From: Cyclobacteriaceae bacterium
Lineage (GTDB): Bacteria > Bacteroidota > Bacteroidia > Cytophagales > Cyclobacteriaceae
Length of the DNA stretch: 64,000 bases
Reading direction: 5' to 3'
Assembly (NCBI GenBank): GCA_958296015.1
Contig: CATQIH010000013.1
Coordinates: 310,001-374,000 of the forward strand
Part shown: in pieces, positions 1-9,051 of the stretch
How positions within the stretch are numbered: the first letter of the stretch is position 1
Layout: every line of letters begins with the position of its first letter
The notes under the pieces: model-generated
Seen by the model: only the letters and a program-made list of their open reading frames with translations
Databases searched by the model: none
What the model was told of the DNA's origin: nothing
Position numbers and translations under genes: made by a program

Positions 1-47
1 TAGCGGTCAAGCCCAATAGACTCAACCGCCGGCGATGTGTTCATTTA

Positions 48-1664
48 CTACTTTGCATAGCTCACCGCACGCATTTCGCGGATCACTGTCACTTTTACCT
101 GTCCGGGATACTGCATATCCTTTTCTATCTTACGAGAAATATCAAAAGAAAGGGCGCCAGCCTCATCATCGGTAACGTGCTCCGCATCTACGATCACGCG
201 CAGTTCGCGGCCTGCCTGAATGGCGTAACATTTGTTGACACCTTTAAAGTCCATGCCGAGTGCTTCCAGGTCTTTCAGTCGTTTGATGTAGGAGTCTACC
301 ACCTCGCGGCGGGCACCGGGCCGTGAGCCGGAAACAGCATCACATGCCTGAATGATCGGAGAAATGAGGGTAGTCATTTCTATCTCATCGTGGTGTGCAC
401 CAATGGCATTGCAGATGTCTGCCTGCTCGCCGTATTTTTCGGCTAGCTTCATACCCAGCAGTGCGTGTGGTAGTTCAGGTTCTTCGGGCCAAACTTTACC
501 AATGTCGTGCAACAAACCGGCTCTTTTGGCTTGCTTAGTATTGAGTCCCAGCTCAGCGGCCATCGTAGCGCACAGGTTGGCTACTTCTCTGGAGTGCTGG
601 AGCAGGTTCTGCCCGTAGGAAGATCGGAAACGCATACGACCCACCATGCGGATAAGCTCCGGGTGCAGCCCATGAATGCCCAGGTCTATCGCTGTGCGCT
701 CACCAATCTCAATGATCTCCTCTTCCATATTCTTAGTGGTTTTGTCTACCACTTCTTCAATACGGGCCGGGTGGATGCGTCCGTCCACCACCAGCCGGTG
801 CAGCGACAGGCGAGCGATCTCACGCCTTACTGGGTCAAAACCGGAGATGATAATGGCTTCGGGTGTATCGTCTACGATGATCTCTACGCCGGTGGCAGCT
901 TCCAGGGCGCGGATATTGCGGCCTTCTCTGCCAATGATCTTGCCTTTGATGTCGTCGCTCTCGATGTTGAAAACAGACACACAGTTTTCTATGGCATGTT
1001 CGGTAGCCGTTCGCTGGATGGTTTCCAGTACCACTTTTTTGGCTTCTTTGGTGGCTGTCAGCTTCGCTTCTTCAATGATATGCTTGATACTGGCAGATGC
1101 CTGCATACTGGCCTCAGATTCAAGATTAGCCATCATCTGTTTTTTAGCATCTTCGGCACTCAGGTTAGCAATTTGCTCCAGCATACTGATCTGTTGCTGC
1201 GTCACCTTGTCCAGTTCCAACTGCTTTTTCTTGACCAGTTCCTGCTGTGTATCGAGCATTTCTTCTTTGTCTTTCAGCTCTGCTTCTTGCTTTCTAACCT
1301 TGTCTGCCTGCTCGTTGATGCGTTGCTCTTTCTGGCGGAGCTTGTTTTCGTTGGTAATCAGGATGTTTTTCTTGCGGCTGGAATCTTCCTCAAAATCTGA
1401 CTTTAGTTTAAGGTATTTTTCTTTTGCCTCATAGATTTTTTCCTTCTTAATATTTTCTGCATTTGTTTTAGCCTCTTTTACAATAAAGGCGGCTTTTTCT
1501 TTTGCCTTTTCCTCGCGTTCGAGAAGGTCTTCTTCTTTCTTTTTCAGGTTGTCTTCCAGTTCCTGCTTGACTTTGTTGCCCAGGCCTTTGCCTACCATAA
1601 GCCCTATACCGAAAGCTGCTACAGCACCTGCTAGTAGAAGAAGCAGCATTAATGATTCACCCAT
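48..1664 (-). CDS. rny: Ribonuclease Y
   Basis: Membrane-anchored endoribonuclease that starts mRNA turnover. The 538-residue protein has one N-terminal membrane segment (about 5-25), a long charged coiled coil (about 30-215), a KH RNA-binding domain with [10 protein letters not shown] near 243-252, and an HD phosphohydrolase domain with the metal-binding HD pair at about 386-387 (LLHDIGK). Length and domain order are those of full-length RNase Y. It is the last gene of a minus-strand cluster pheT, coiled coil, zapA, rny, 166 bp after zapA, so it may share a transcript or have its own promoter. The ATG at 1664 directly precedes the membrane segment. Nothing is missing. Confidence 0.97.
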   Translation of the reverse strand: MGESLMLLLLLAGAVAAFGIGLMVGKGLGNKVKQELEDNLKKKEEDLLEREEKAKEKAAFIVKEAKTNAENIKKEKIYEAKEKYLKLKSDFEEDSSRKKNILITNENKLRQKEQRINEQADKVRKQEAELKDKEEMLDTQQELVKKKQLELDKVTQQQISMLEQIANLSAEDAKKQMMANLESEASMQASASIKHIIEEAKLTATKEAKKVVLETIQRTATEHAIENCVSVFNIESDDIKGKIIGREGRNIRALEAATGVEIIVDDTPEAIIISGFDPVRREIARLSLHRLVVDGRIHPARIEEVVDKTTKNMEEEIIEIGERTAIDLGIHGLHPELIRMVGRMRFRSSYGQNLLQHSREVANLCATMAAELGLNTKQAKRAGLLHDIGKVWPEEPELPHALLGMKLAEKYGEQADICNAIGAHHDEIEMTTLISPIIQACDAVSGSRPGARREVVDSYIKRLKDLEALGMDFKGVNKCYAIQAGRELRVIVDAEHVTDDEAGALSFDISRKIEKDMQYPGQVKVTVIREMRAVSYAK

Positions 1665-1830
1665 TTTCTTATATTTAGTTAAACATACCAGTAAGGCAGT
1701 TGCTGTCTAACTACTGAGCAAATATTAACGAAGTAAATACAGTGATGAGCTACCGTACATTCGGTCACCCATTTACATTAGGTATTTTATAAGGTTGTTG
1801 TGTTCTCAGGTGAAATTATCATCAAAATAG

Positions 1831-2118
1831 TCAGCTACCCGTACGGCTGATGAGTTTGTTAAGACTGACCACTTTTTCCGTAATCACACGTTCCATATCC
1901 CAGCGAGCCGTCTCGTGCTCCAGCTTTTGCATACAGGTATCAAAGGCTACCATCGCCAGCAGATCATGCTTGTCGGTGGTACCAAAGCGTTCTTTGTATG
2001 CACGTAGTTGTTCGTTAACCATTCGACTGGCTTTCCTTACGCGTTCTTCGTCTGACGCTTCTACGCGCATGGGGTATTCCCGGTCTCCTATTTTTATTCT
2101 GATAGATAGTTCTCCCAT
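1831..2118 (-). CDS. zapA: Cell division protein ZapA
   Basis: Small FtsZ-ring associated protein (95 aa) that cross-links FtsZ filaments at midcell. The N-terminus MGELSIRIKIGDREYPMRV is the typical ZapA beta-hairpin head, followed by a helical segment with ASRMVNEQLRAYKERFG and DLLAMVAFDTCMQKL and a C-terminal coiled coil. It starts 15 bp after the upstream coiled-coil gene, so the two are probably co-transcribed. Family assignment rests on the head sequence and size; the cluster with pheT and rny is the usual Bacteroidota context. Confidence 0.92.
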   Translation of the reverse strand: MGELSIRIKIGDREYPMRVEASDEERVRKASRMVNEQLRAYKERFGTTDKHDLLAMVAFDTCMQKLEHETARWDMERVITEKVVSLNKLISRTGS

Positions 2119-2133
2119 TGAGAATATGACAAT

Positions 2134-2436
2134 TTATTGGCTCAGTTGAGCAATGCACTTATCAATTTTTCTAATGTACTCGTTAATAGTACGTTTCAGT
2201 TCAGTAGTATTGTCTTTATCGGCTACTGCGTTATTTACAATTTTACTTATTTTAATTGTCTTTTGAAAGTGATTAATTTCACCGTCCTTCTCGCCAATCA
2301 CTAATTTCAGCTGCTGGTTCTCTTCCTGTAACCTTCTGATCTCCTCTTTCATGGCAAAATGCTGACTGACCAGTAGTTCAACTTTACGCTCAAGCAGTGA
2401 TATTTCTGTTGTTAATAATTTGTGTTGGTCCATCAT
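2134..2436 (-). CDS. Short coiled-coil protein, ZapB-like
   Basis: A 100-residue acidic/basic protein with almost continuous heptad character from residue 5 to about 70 (LLERKVELLVSQHFAMKEEI, then RLQEENQQLKLVIGEKDGEI). It has no signal peptide, cysteine pair or enzymatic motif. It lies 15 bp upstream of zapA and 130 bp downstream of pheT on the same strand. Position and coiled-coil nature suggest a division-associated partner of ZapA, as ZapB is in Escherichia coli, but there is no sequence-level proof of ZapB homology. Two consecutive ATG codons (2436 and 2433) could each serve as start. Confidence 0.75.
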   Translation of the reverse strand: MMDQHKLLTTEISLLERKVELLVSQHFAMKEEIRRLQEENQQLKLVIGEKDGEINHFQKTIKISKIVNNAVADKDNTTELKRTINEYIRKIDKCIAQLSQ

Positions 2437-2566
2437 GGGACTTTCAATGAATGTTAATATACTTTCGTTTAATTAGTTTTTTCTTGTGCCAAAGTGTATT
2501 TGCAATGCGTTTCGTACCAATTACAAACGCGTTCCAGAAACTGTAACTTAACCTTTGAACAACTGT

Positions 2567-4987
2567 CTATTTTCTGATGACCGCACCTAGTTTCTGCTCA
2601 AACACCATCATTAGTCGGTTCATAATTTTATCAATGACATCATCGGTGAGCGTTTTCTGCTCATCCTGTAGGGTAAAACTCAGTGCATACGCTTTCTTAC
2701 CTACACCAATATTTTCTCCTTCGTACACATCAAACACGCTGATGCCTGTCACCAGATGGTGGCTGGTTTCTTTGGCTACCTTTTCCACATCGTCAAACAA
2801 TACACTGCTGTCCAGCACCAGCGATAAGTCGCGTTTTACTTCCGGAAACCTGGATATTTCCTGGTATACCAGCCTGTCTTTGGTGTCCGTACCACGAAGT
2901 TTTTCTAACAGATAAGGCCAGCGTATTAAGGCAAAAAATACCGGTTCTTTAACGCCAGCCATCGCTGCCAGCTTTTTATCTACTTTTCCTGCTTTGGCCA
3001 AAAGCGCTGCTCCGTCTTTCAGCATCAAACCATAGCCGAAAGGGGATTCGTTCAGTGGCTTTTGCTCAAGGTCATCCATACCAAACCTATTAAATATTTT
3101 TCTAATAATCGAGGACAAATGATGAAAAGATATTGGCTTGGCAGGCTCCTTCCAGTTGTCTTCATGGGTCTGCCCAGTCATATAAATAGCTAACGCCCTT
3201 TCTTCCAGATACTTACTGCCATCTTTGTGGTAGGTTGTACCAAATTCAAAGAGCTTCAGGTTCTTCTGCCGGTGGTTGATATTGTGGGCCAGCACTTCCA
3301 GCCCGGTAAACAGCAGGTTCTGCCGCATCTCTCCAAGGTCTTCGCTGAGTTTGTTGAGAATTACGACCGGTTCCGATGCATCGTATGCCTGATTGTAGGC
3401 AGGTTTTGTCAGAGAATTCGTAATAATCTCATAAAAACCGTTACCTACCAGCATTTCACTTACTTTGCTGCGCAGCACATCACCGTCAATCTCCGGAAAA
3501 CCGGCCAGAAAATCCGCGTTGAGATAAGGAGAAACCTCGATGTTGTCATAGCCATAAATTCTTAGGATCTCTTCTATCACGTCGGCTTCCCGCTGCACGT
3601 CTACTTTGTAGGGCGGCACCGACAGCGAAAGACCGGTTTCGGTTGCTTCCAGCACCTGAATGTCCAGCAACTTGAGAATGCTTTTGATCTCTTCCCGCTC
3701 CAGCTTTTTGCCGATCAGGCGATCTACATTTTTATAGCGCACTTCCACCTTGAAGGGCTGCACCGGTTCGGGATACAGGTCGATAATGTCTGAAGAAACC
3801 ATGCCGCCTGCCAGTTCCTGTATCATCAATACCGCTCTTTTTAGCGCATATACGGTGATATTGGGGTCGGTGCCTCTTTCGTATCGGAAGGACGCATCTG
3901 TTTTAAGTCTGTGATGCTGTGCCGTACGCCGGATGTATTCCGGTGAGAAGTAGGCACTTTCCAGAAAAATACGCTGCGTGTTGTCTCTGATGCCTGATTT
4001 TTCACCGCCAAACACGCCGGCAATGCACATGCCCTTTTCTGCATTACAGATCATCAGGTCTTCGGCCTGTAGTTTCCGCTCTTTTCCGTCCAGCGTCACA
4101 AAGGAAGTACCCGCAGGCAAAGTCCTGACCACCACTTTGTGGCCTGCAATAGCATCGGCATCAAAGGCATGCAATGGTTGCCCCAGCTCGTGCAGCACGT
4201 AGTTGGTGGCATCTACCACATTGTTGATAGGTGCCACGCCAATAGCCCGTAACTGCCCCTGTAGCCACTCAGGCGAAGGTTTTACCCTTACACCCGAAAT
4301 GGTGACACCAGAATAACGCGGACAAGCGGCTGTGTTTTCTACCCGGATTTTAATAGGCAGATCGCGGTTGTCTACCTTGAAGTTTTCTACAGAAGGACAG
4401 TGAATATCTCTTTGATAGATTGCTTTCAGGTCGCGGGCTACGCCCAGGTGAGAGGCGGCATCGGCCCGGTTGGGAGTAAGTCCTATTTCCAGTATGGTAT
4501 CCGAACTCAGGCTAAAATATTCGGCAGCCGGTGTGCCATTGGGCAGTTGGGTATTCAACACCATGATGCCGTCGTGCGATGTGCCTAATCCGATCTCATC
4601 TTCGGCACAGATCATACCTTCTGATACTTCGCCCCGGATTTTGGCTTTCTTAATTGTGAAAGATTCACCTGTTATAGGGTACAAAGTGCTGCCTACTGTG
4701 GCTACCACCACTTTTTGGCCCGCTCCTACATTAGCTGCTCCGCAGACAATAGGCACGGGTGCTTGCTGCCCGATATCTACCGAAGTAATTTTAAGGCGAT
4801 CAGCGTTAGGATGTAGAGTAGTGGAGAGCACCTCACCGATAACAATGCCCGCCAGGTTGCCCTGCACCTGGTCGAGCTTTTCTATACCTTCCACTTCCAG
4901 CCCCACTGCGGTGAGTTTGTCTGCAATAGTCTCTGCGTTTTCCTGGAGATCAATAAATTTCTTCAGCCAGTGAACGGATATTTTCAT
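2567..4987 (-). CDS. pheT: Phenylalanyl-tRNA synthetase beta subunit
   Basis: Beta chain of the alpha2-beta2 enzyme that charges tRNA-Phe. The 806 aa match the full-length bacterial form: N-terminal tRNA-binding OB fold (about 40-150, with HPNADRLKI), the B3/B4 editing region (about 210-380, with FVTLDGKERKL and IAGVFGG), the B5 domain (about 405-475), the core resembling the catalytic fold of PheS, and the C-terminal ferredoxin-like anticodon-binding domain (about 710-806, ISRFPEVKRDLSLVLD). PheS is not in the window. The ATG at 4987 begins MKISVHWLKKFID, the family N-terminus. First gene of the cluster leading to zapA and rny. Confidence 0.97.
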   Translation of the reverse strand: MKISVHWLKKFIDLQENAETIADKLTAVGLEVEGIEKLDQVQGNLAGIVIGEVLSTTLHPNADRLKITSVDIGQQAPVPIVCGAANVGAGQKVVVATVGSTLYPITGESFTIKKAKIRGEVSEGMICAEDEIGLGTSHDGIMVLNTQLPNGTPAAEYFSLSSDTILEIGLTPNRADAASHLGVARDLKAIYQRDIHCPSVENFKVDNRDLPIKIRVENTAACPRYSGVTISGVRVKPSPEWLQGQLRAIGVAPINNVVDATNYVLHELGQPLHAFDADAIAGHKVVVRTLPAGTSFVTLDGKERKLQAEDLMICNAEKGMCIAGVFGGEKSGIRDNTQRIFLESAYFSPEYIRRTAQHHRLKTDASFRYERGTDPNITVYALKRAVLMIQELAGGMVSSDIIDLYPEPVQPFKVEVRYKNVDRLIGKKLEREEIKSILKLLDIQVLEATETGLSLSVPPYKVDVQREADVIEEILRIYGYDNIEVSPYLNADFLAGFPEIDGDVLRSKVSEMLVGNGFYEIITNSLTKPAYNQAYDASEPVVILNKLSEDLGEMRQNLLFTGLEVLAHNINHRQKNLKLFEFGTTYHKDGSKYLEERALAIYMTGQTHEDNWKEPAKPISFHHLSSIIRKIFNRFGMDDLEQKPLNESPFGYGLMLKDGAALLAKAGKVDKKLAAMAGVKEPVFFALIRWPYLLEKLRGTDTKDRLVYQEISRFPEVKRDLSLVLDSSVLFDDVEKVAKETSHHLVTGISVFDVYEGENIGVGKKAYALSFTLQDEQKTLTDDVIDKIMNRLMMVFEQKLGAVIRK

Positions 4988-5092
4988 GGAGTATACGGTT
5001 TATCATAAAAACACACAAAGCAAAGATAGTTTTACCCTTGCTTTGTCTATTTACTCGAACAGAACCGTAAAATTAATGAAAACGTTGGGTTA

Positions 5093-5130
5093 AAAAAAAA
5101 TACAGACCGATGGGGCCTGCATTTTTTATA
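5093..5130 (-). terminator. Rho-independent terminator of the secreted-protein gene
   Basis: Read on the minus strand, arms AAAAATGCAGGCC and GGTCTGTATTTTT pair with two G-U wobbles around a 5-nt loop and run into a T tract. It lies just after the stop of the gene at 5149-5769 and before pheT. Confidence 0.7.
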
Positions 5131-5148
5131 TTAAACGCGATTCTAAAA

Positions 5149-5769
5149 TTATTTTACCTCAATGCTTTTTGAGTACACGTAGTTATCACCCAAAATTGAC
5201 AGAGAATACTGTCCGGCACTAAGCCTAGATACATTCAGCCCTTTAGCATATTTTTCCTGAGAAGCTACGCGCTCCTGATAAAGAAGCTGTCCGTTGTTGT
5301 CATAAAACTTCAGCGACACAGGTGCTTCAATACTGTTCTTAAAAGCTATTTTCACCAGCCCTGGCTCCACCTGAATAGCAGGTTTGAAGTAAGCAACTTC
5401 GGCTTTGCCTGCATTCAGTGAGAGGCTTTCTTGAGTAACACCTTCCTGGGTGGTTAGCTCTACGGTATATTCACCGTTTGGCAGGTTGGAAAGATCGTAT
5501 CTCTTGGCGTACACATCATTTTGCCTGATCACTTCTTTGTGAAGTACGTATCCTTTCACATCTTTTATTCTAAGGATAGCTGATCCCTCGCTGGAAAGGT
5601 TGGTTATTCTGATCAATGCTTTTTTGTTCTGAGCATCAATCTTCTTCACACTTACCTTGGCTTCCGGCTCATCGGCTTTGTCACCTTTCGCAGGACTGGC
5701 CAATACTACACTTGCGCTTGTCATTACTACTGCAAGTACTAACAACATGTTTTTCTTTAGATTTTTCAT
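5149..5769 (-). CDS. Secreted protein with duplicated T9SS-type Por_Secre_tail-like repeats
   Basis: A 206-aa exported protein. Residues 1-24 are a clear signal peptide (MKNLKKNMLLVLAVVMTSASVVLA). The rest reads as two copies of a beta-sandwich module: one ending YDLSNLPNGEYTVELT, the other ending LNVSRLSAGQYSLSIL and SIEVK. Each resembles the C-terminal sorting domain of type IX secretion substrates, including the final short basic strand. I do not recognise a catalytic domain, and the whole protein is little more than the two modules. Similar short DUF3244-like secreted proteins are common in Bacteroidota. Ends at its own terminator; monocistronic. Confidence 0.8.
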   Translation of the reverse strand: MKNLKKNMLLVLAVVMTSASVVLASPAKGDKADEPEAKVSVKKIDAQNKKALIRITNLSSEGSAILRIKDVKGYVLHKEVIRQNDVYAKRYDLSNLPNGEYTVELTTQEGVTQESLSLNAGKAEVAYFKPAIQVEPGLVKIAFKNSIEAPVSLKFYDNNGQLLYQERVASQEKYAKGLNVSRLSAGQYSLSILGDNYVYSKSIEVK

Positions 5770-6246
5770 AATGTTCTTTTCTTTCTTTTTGTGGATGTTA
5801 AACTTTGATTAAGTCTACATTACAAATTTACGAATAAAACGAATACATTGTTGCTTGTAGTAATAATTTTAAGATAATTTTTTATAAAATTGATAAAAAA
5901 TATCCCCTTTTATTAAAAAAAAGAAGTCTCACGGTTAGAGTGTGTTAAAATGAGCTTAACTTTGGGCATGTGTTCAACAGATTTACAAAAAAGGCAGGGT
6001 GATTTTGCCAAAATGGAAAAACAGGGCTTTGTACTGTTTTATCTAAAAAATAGCTAATTTTTTTATGATTTCGTGAGCTTTTTTTGGCTTTAAGGACAAA
6101 TATCCGGACTTCACTCTGGTTTGCGCCTTGCATTTTCACTGAAAAACCTACCGTTTCTTATGGACAGACGGGCCGGAAGCGGGAATTTAACGGCTGATTT
6201 TTGCGTTTATAATTACTGATATCCATATTTAAAACAGAAAAGATAT
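5770..6246. other. Gene-free AT-rich interval
   Basis: The 477 bp lie between two divergent genes and must hold both promoters. The stretch near 5880-5930 is almost pure A/T. A 64-codon reading frame on the minus strand (5945-6139) has low-complexity, non-protein-like composition and is not called. No RNA gene was recognised. Confidence 0.6.
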
Positions 6247-6510
6247 ATGGCAAAAGTAGATATAGCAGGATTCAAAGATAAACTAGACAGTATCCACACG
6301 TGGCCGTCTTTGTATATGTTTAAGTTTATTGTGCCCAGCGGAAAAGAGCATGAGGTATACGCGCTCTTTCCCAAACACGAGCTGCAAACCAAAACTTCCA
6401 GCAAAGGCAATTACGTAAGCATAACAGCCCAGGTGATGATGCGCTCCAGCGACGAGGTGATGGACAAATACCGCGAAGCACACAAAATTGAAGGTGTGAT
6501 GGCACTATAA
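6247..6510 (+). CDS. DUF493 family protein (YbeD-like)
   Basis: Cytoplasmic 87-aa protein of the DUF493/YbeD family, an ACT-like regulatory fold of unknown cellular role. Diagnostic features are the W-P-x-x-Y-M-F-K-F-I-V strand near residues 19-29 and the second half GNYVSITAQVMMRSSDEVMD, typical of family members, ending in a short strand (IEGVMAL). Length is normal. The ATG start is preceded by an A-rich leader without a Shine-Dalgarno site, usual for this phylum. Followed by a strong terminator at 6553, so it is monocistronic. Confidence 0.88.
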   Translation: MAKVDIAGFKDKLDSIHTWPSLYMFKFIVPSGKEHEVYALFPKHELQTKTSSKGNYVSITAQVMMRSSDEVMDKYREAHKIEGVMAL

Positions 6511-6552
6511 TTTTAATTTTTATGTCACTTATTTTTAAAACTTGAATCCTGC

Positions 6553-6600
6553 AAACAAAAGAAAGACACCCTTTTTTTGAGCGTGTCTTTCTTTTGTTTC
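6553..6600 (+). terminator. Strong terminator after DUF493
   Basis: A perfect 17-bp inverted repeat (6553-6569 with 6583-6599, arm AAACAAAAGAAAGACAC) encloses a 13-nt loop that itself carries a T7 run. Placed 43 bp after the stop codon of the DUF493 gene. The A- and T-rich outer arms would allow it to act on both strands. Confidence 0.8.
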
Positions 6601-7091
6601 AATACTTACCAAATATTCTTATAAAAACAATTCATTGATTTATAAGTAGATTCCTACATTCCCGCCTTTTGTAAGTTTTATTGCATGTTAAATTACTTCG
6701 CTTAGCAAATATTTCTACCCTTCTAATTTCAAACCAATTGGTAAAGAAATGCTACATGCCCAACGATCAAATAATATATAATACCCTTTCTATATGACTA
6801 TAATGAATGCTTTTCTAATAGAAGAACACTCTATGGCTTCACAATGAATAGCAGATAGACAGTTCAAATTCTACTATATGTGTGGTTTGGCTATGAATAT
6901 AGAAGCTGCAAGTAAAGCAACTTGTCTACGTATTCTGTTTTAGCTAAGTTCTTACCTATAAGCATTATGAATTTTAAAAATGCATACTTTTAAAAAATAA
7001 TATCAAATAAAACATCCGAAGCATATAATTATCAATCGCATATCCTATTAATAAACCAATTGATTTAATACGAAACAAAGTTTAAAAATCC
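6601..7091. other. AT-rich gene-free interval
   Basis: About 490 bp with very low G+C compared with the genes on either side; no open frame of protein-like composition, no tRNA fold and no repeat that I can support. It precedes a decayed gene and may be part of the same foreign or degenerating segment (6.6-7.95 kb). Confidence 0.5.
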
Positions 7092-7955
7092 ATAAAAAAC
7101 ATTTTAATTTTAATCTTAACAATTATTTCATTAAACTGCTATGGGCAAAAACACAAGATAAAAAAGGATATCCTTCTAAAAGATAAAGTGCCTGTTGCGA
7201 ATATAGAAGGAAAGGTAGGACTTCTTAAAATAGATCTGACTATTAGAGATATGAATGGTTCTCCAATTTTAATCGTAACTGGTAGCAGCTTTACTTCAGT
7301 TTTACCGGAGATGGAGCCAATCTTCTGGTATACCTTTCACTTTCCTCAGCTCGAAAAAGAAGTCCTCTTGAAAAAAACTTATACTTATTTTAATACCAGT
7401 CAATTTCTAAAACATGAGTTTGAAGCAAAGGGTATTCATTTTTATCCTAATGGATTTCATAAGGATGAAATGTCTCTGTTACAAGACTATAGTCATCAAT
7501 TGCATGTTGATACTACACAAATAATAGATTCGCTACAGTTTTATAAGAAAAACCTTTCCACTAAATTATGTTGAAAGACCAACTTCAACACCTGTAATAT
7601 TCGGGAACTTTAAAAGTTCATCTGATTTGGCCATTATTCAAGGACATGATGAAAACAATAATCCTATTATTATTGGTAAAATAGTGTGCCTTTATTCCCA
7701 AGGCATGGGACCTACCGATCCTTATAAGCAGCACAAGGCTTGGATTTATAAAAAACTTGAAACCAAAATCATAATTGATGGAAAGCACGTTGATTATTTG
7801 CTTGCCGGATATATTGATTTGGGTGAGAGTATACACAGCTATTTTTGTATCAAGAAGGAAAGCTACTTAGAAATACAGAATATGGAATCAAAGAAAAGGG
7901 AATTCAATCTGCTAAAGATGCTAGCGTATATATGGTAAGCAAGAAGTATTTGTAA
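7092..7955 (+). pseudogene. Decayed secreted-protein gene (lost start, two frameshifts)
   Basis: Three frames join into one protein. From 7092, codons ATA-AAA-AAC encode KNILILILTIISLNCYGQ, a signal peptide whose expected ATG is ATA. The frame continues to a stop at 7572-7574; protein-like sequence resumes one frame over at about 7555 (FPLNYVERPTSTPVIFGNF) and runs to about 7870; a second shift leads to YGIKEKGIQSAKDASVYMVS and a stop at 7953. The body has no domain I recognise. The segment is AT-rich compared with neighbours. An internal GTG at 7188 could start only the first fragment. Decay is inferred from the three coincident lesions; sequencing indels are an alternative for the two shifts but not for the start codon. 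Confidence 0.75.
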
Positions 7956-8050
7956 AATAGCTTAAATTGTTGAATACTTTTGATTGTAAATTCGTTGTTA
8001 TTAGAGGACGCAATGAGAGCTACAAGTTTATAGTTTCATTGGTATATACT

Positions 8051-8284
8051 ATGTGGAAAGAAGAAAACGACCAACTCACAAAAACATTCACCTTTAAGAA
8101 TTTTGTAGAGGCTTTCGGCTTTATGTCGCGTGTGGCGTTGGTAGCCGAAAAGATGAACCACCACCCGCACATGGCCAATATATATAATCAGGTGAGTTTT
8201 GTGCTCAACACACACGATGCAGGTGGCAAGGTGACCGAAAAAGATCATAAGCTTGCCAAGGCAATAGACGCGCTGGTTGGATAA
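8051..8284 (+). CDS. phhB: Pterin-4a-carbinolamine dehydratase
   Basis: Dehydrates 4a-hydroxytetrahydrobiopterin in recycling of the cofactor of aromatic amino acid hydroxylases. The 77-aa protein carries the family motif [18 protein letters not shown] (about 36-53) with the paired histidines that form the active site, and the C-terminal [21 protein letters not shown] chose the ATG at 8051 (MWKEENDQL), which gives the short length usual in Bacteroidota; the frame is open upstream but that part is unrelated. No hydroxylase gene is in the window. Confidence 0.92.
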   Translation: MWKEENDQLTKTFTFKNFVEAFGFMSRVALVAEKMNHHPHMANIYNQVSFVLNTHDAGGKVTEKDHKLAKAIDALVG

Positions 8285-8370
8285 AAACTTATCCTTTCAT
8301 TGATCGTCAAACACCGGATTTACACGGATAAACCTGTAACTTGCGCCTATTAACGTAAAAACGCCTCATT

Positions 8371-9051
8371 GTGCAAGAAAAAGCTTCTTTGTTTCTGGTG
8401 CCTACGCCCATTGGCAATCTGGAAGATATTACGCTGCGGGCCATTCGTATCCTAAAATCAGTGGATGTGATCCTGGCAGAAGATACCCGTACCTCCGGCA
8501 AGTTGCTGAAACATCTGGAGATAGCTACCAAACAGCAAAGTTACCATATTTTTAATGAACATCAGAACCTGCAAAAGCTGGTAGAGCGGCTTAAAGCAGG
8601 CGAAAAAATGGCCCTGATCAGCGATGCCGGTACCCCCGCTATTTCTGATCCGGGCTTTTTGCTGGTGCGTGCCTGTCTGGCCGAAGAGATTGCGGTGGAA
8701 TGTTTGCCTGGACCTACCGCCCTCATCCCGGCACTGGTGCAATCCGGCCTGCCTGCCGACCGGTTTGTGTTCGAGGGTTTTTTACCGCACAAGAAAGGTC
8801 GGCTAACCCGACTACAGCAACTGGCAGAAGAAAAACGTACCATTGTATTATACGAATCTCCGCACCGGTTGGTGAAAGCCTTGCAGCAGTTTGCCGAGCA
8901 TTGCGGTGAATCGCGCAGGGCATCTGTCTCCCGCGAACTGACCAAACTTTATGAAGAAACAGTGAACGGCACACTGAATGAACTAATTGAATACTTCTCT
9001 AAATCTAAAGTAAAAGGTGAAATCGTCATTGTTATCGAAGGAAAAGCTTAA
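8371..9051 (+). CDS. rsmI: 16S rRNA 2'-O-ribose C1402 methyltransferase
   Basis: Tetrapyrrole-methylase-fold enzyme that uses SAM to methylate the ribose of C1402 in 16S rRNA. The 226 aa contain the characteristic LFLVPTPIGNLEDITLRA near the start, AEDTRTSGKLLKHLEI, FNEHQN, ISDAGTPAISDPGFLLV and the P-loop-like LPGPTALIPALVQSGLP. Length is slightly short because the C-terminal winged helix seen in some bacteria is absent. Start is GTG at 8371. Its last 35 bp overlap the GTG start of lnt, which suggests translational coupling. Confidence 0.95.
   Translation: MQEKASLFLVPTPIGNLEDITLRAIRILKSVDVILAEDTRTSGKLLKHLEIATKQQSYHIFNEHQNLQKLVERLKAGEKMALISDAGTPAISDPGFLLVRACLAEEIAVECLPGPTALIPALVQSGLPADRFVFEGFLPHKKGRLTRLQQLAEEKRTIVLYESPHRLVKALQQFAEHCGESRRASVSRELTKLYEETVNGTLNELIEYFSKSKVKGEIVIVIEGKA

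Noticed and set aside
507-1434. Long frames on the plus strand opposite rny
   Set aside because: Shadows of the rny reading frame; serine- and phenylalanine-rich as expected from antisense of a coiled coil.
5945-6139. 64-codon frame on the minus strand
   Set aside because: Low-complexity composition with no family resemblance, in an AT-rich promoter region.
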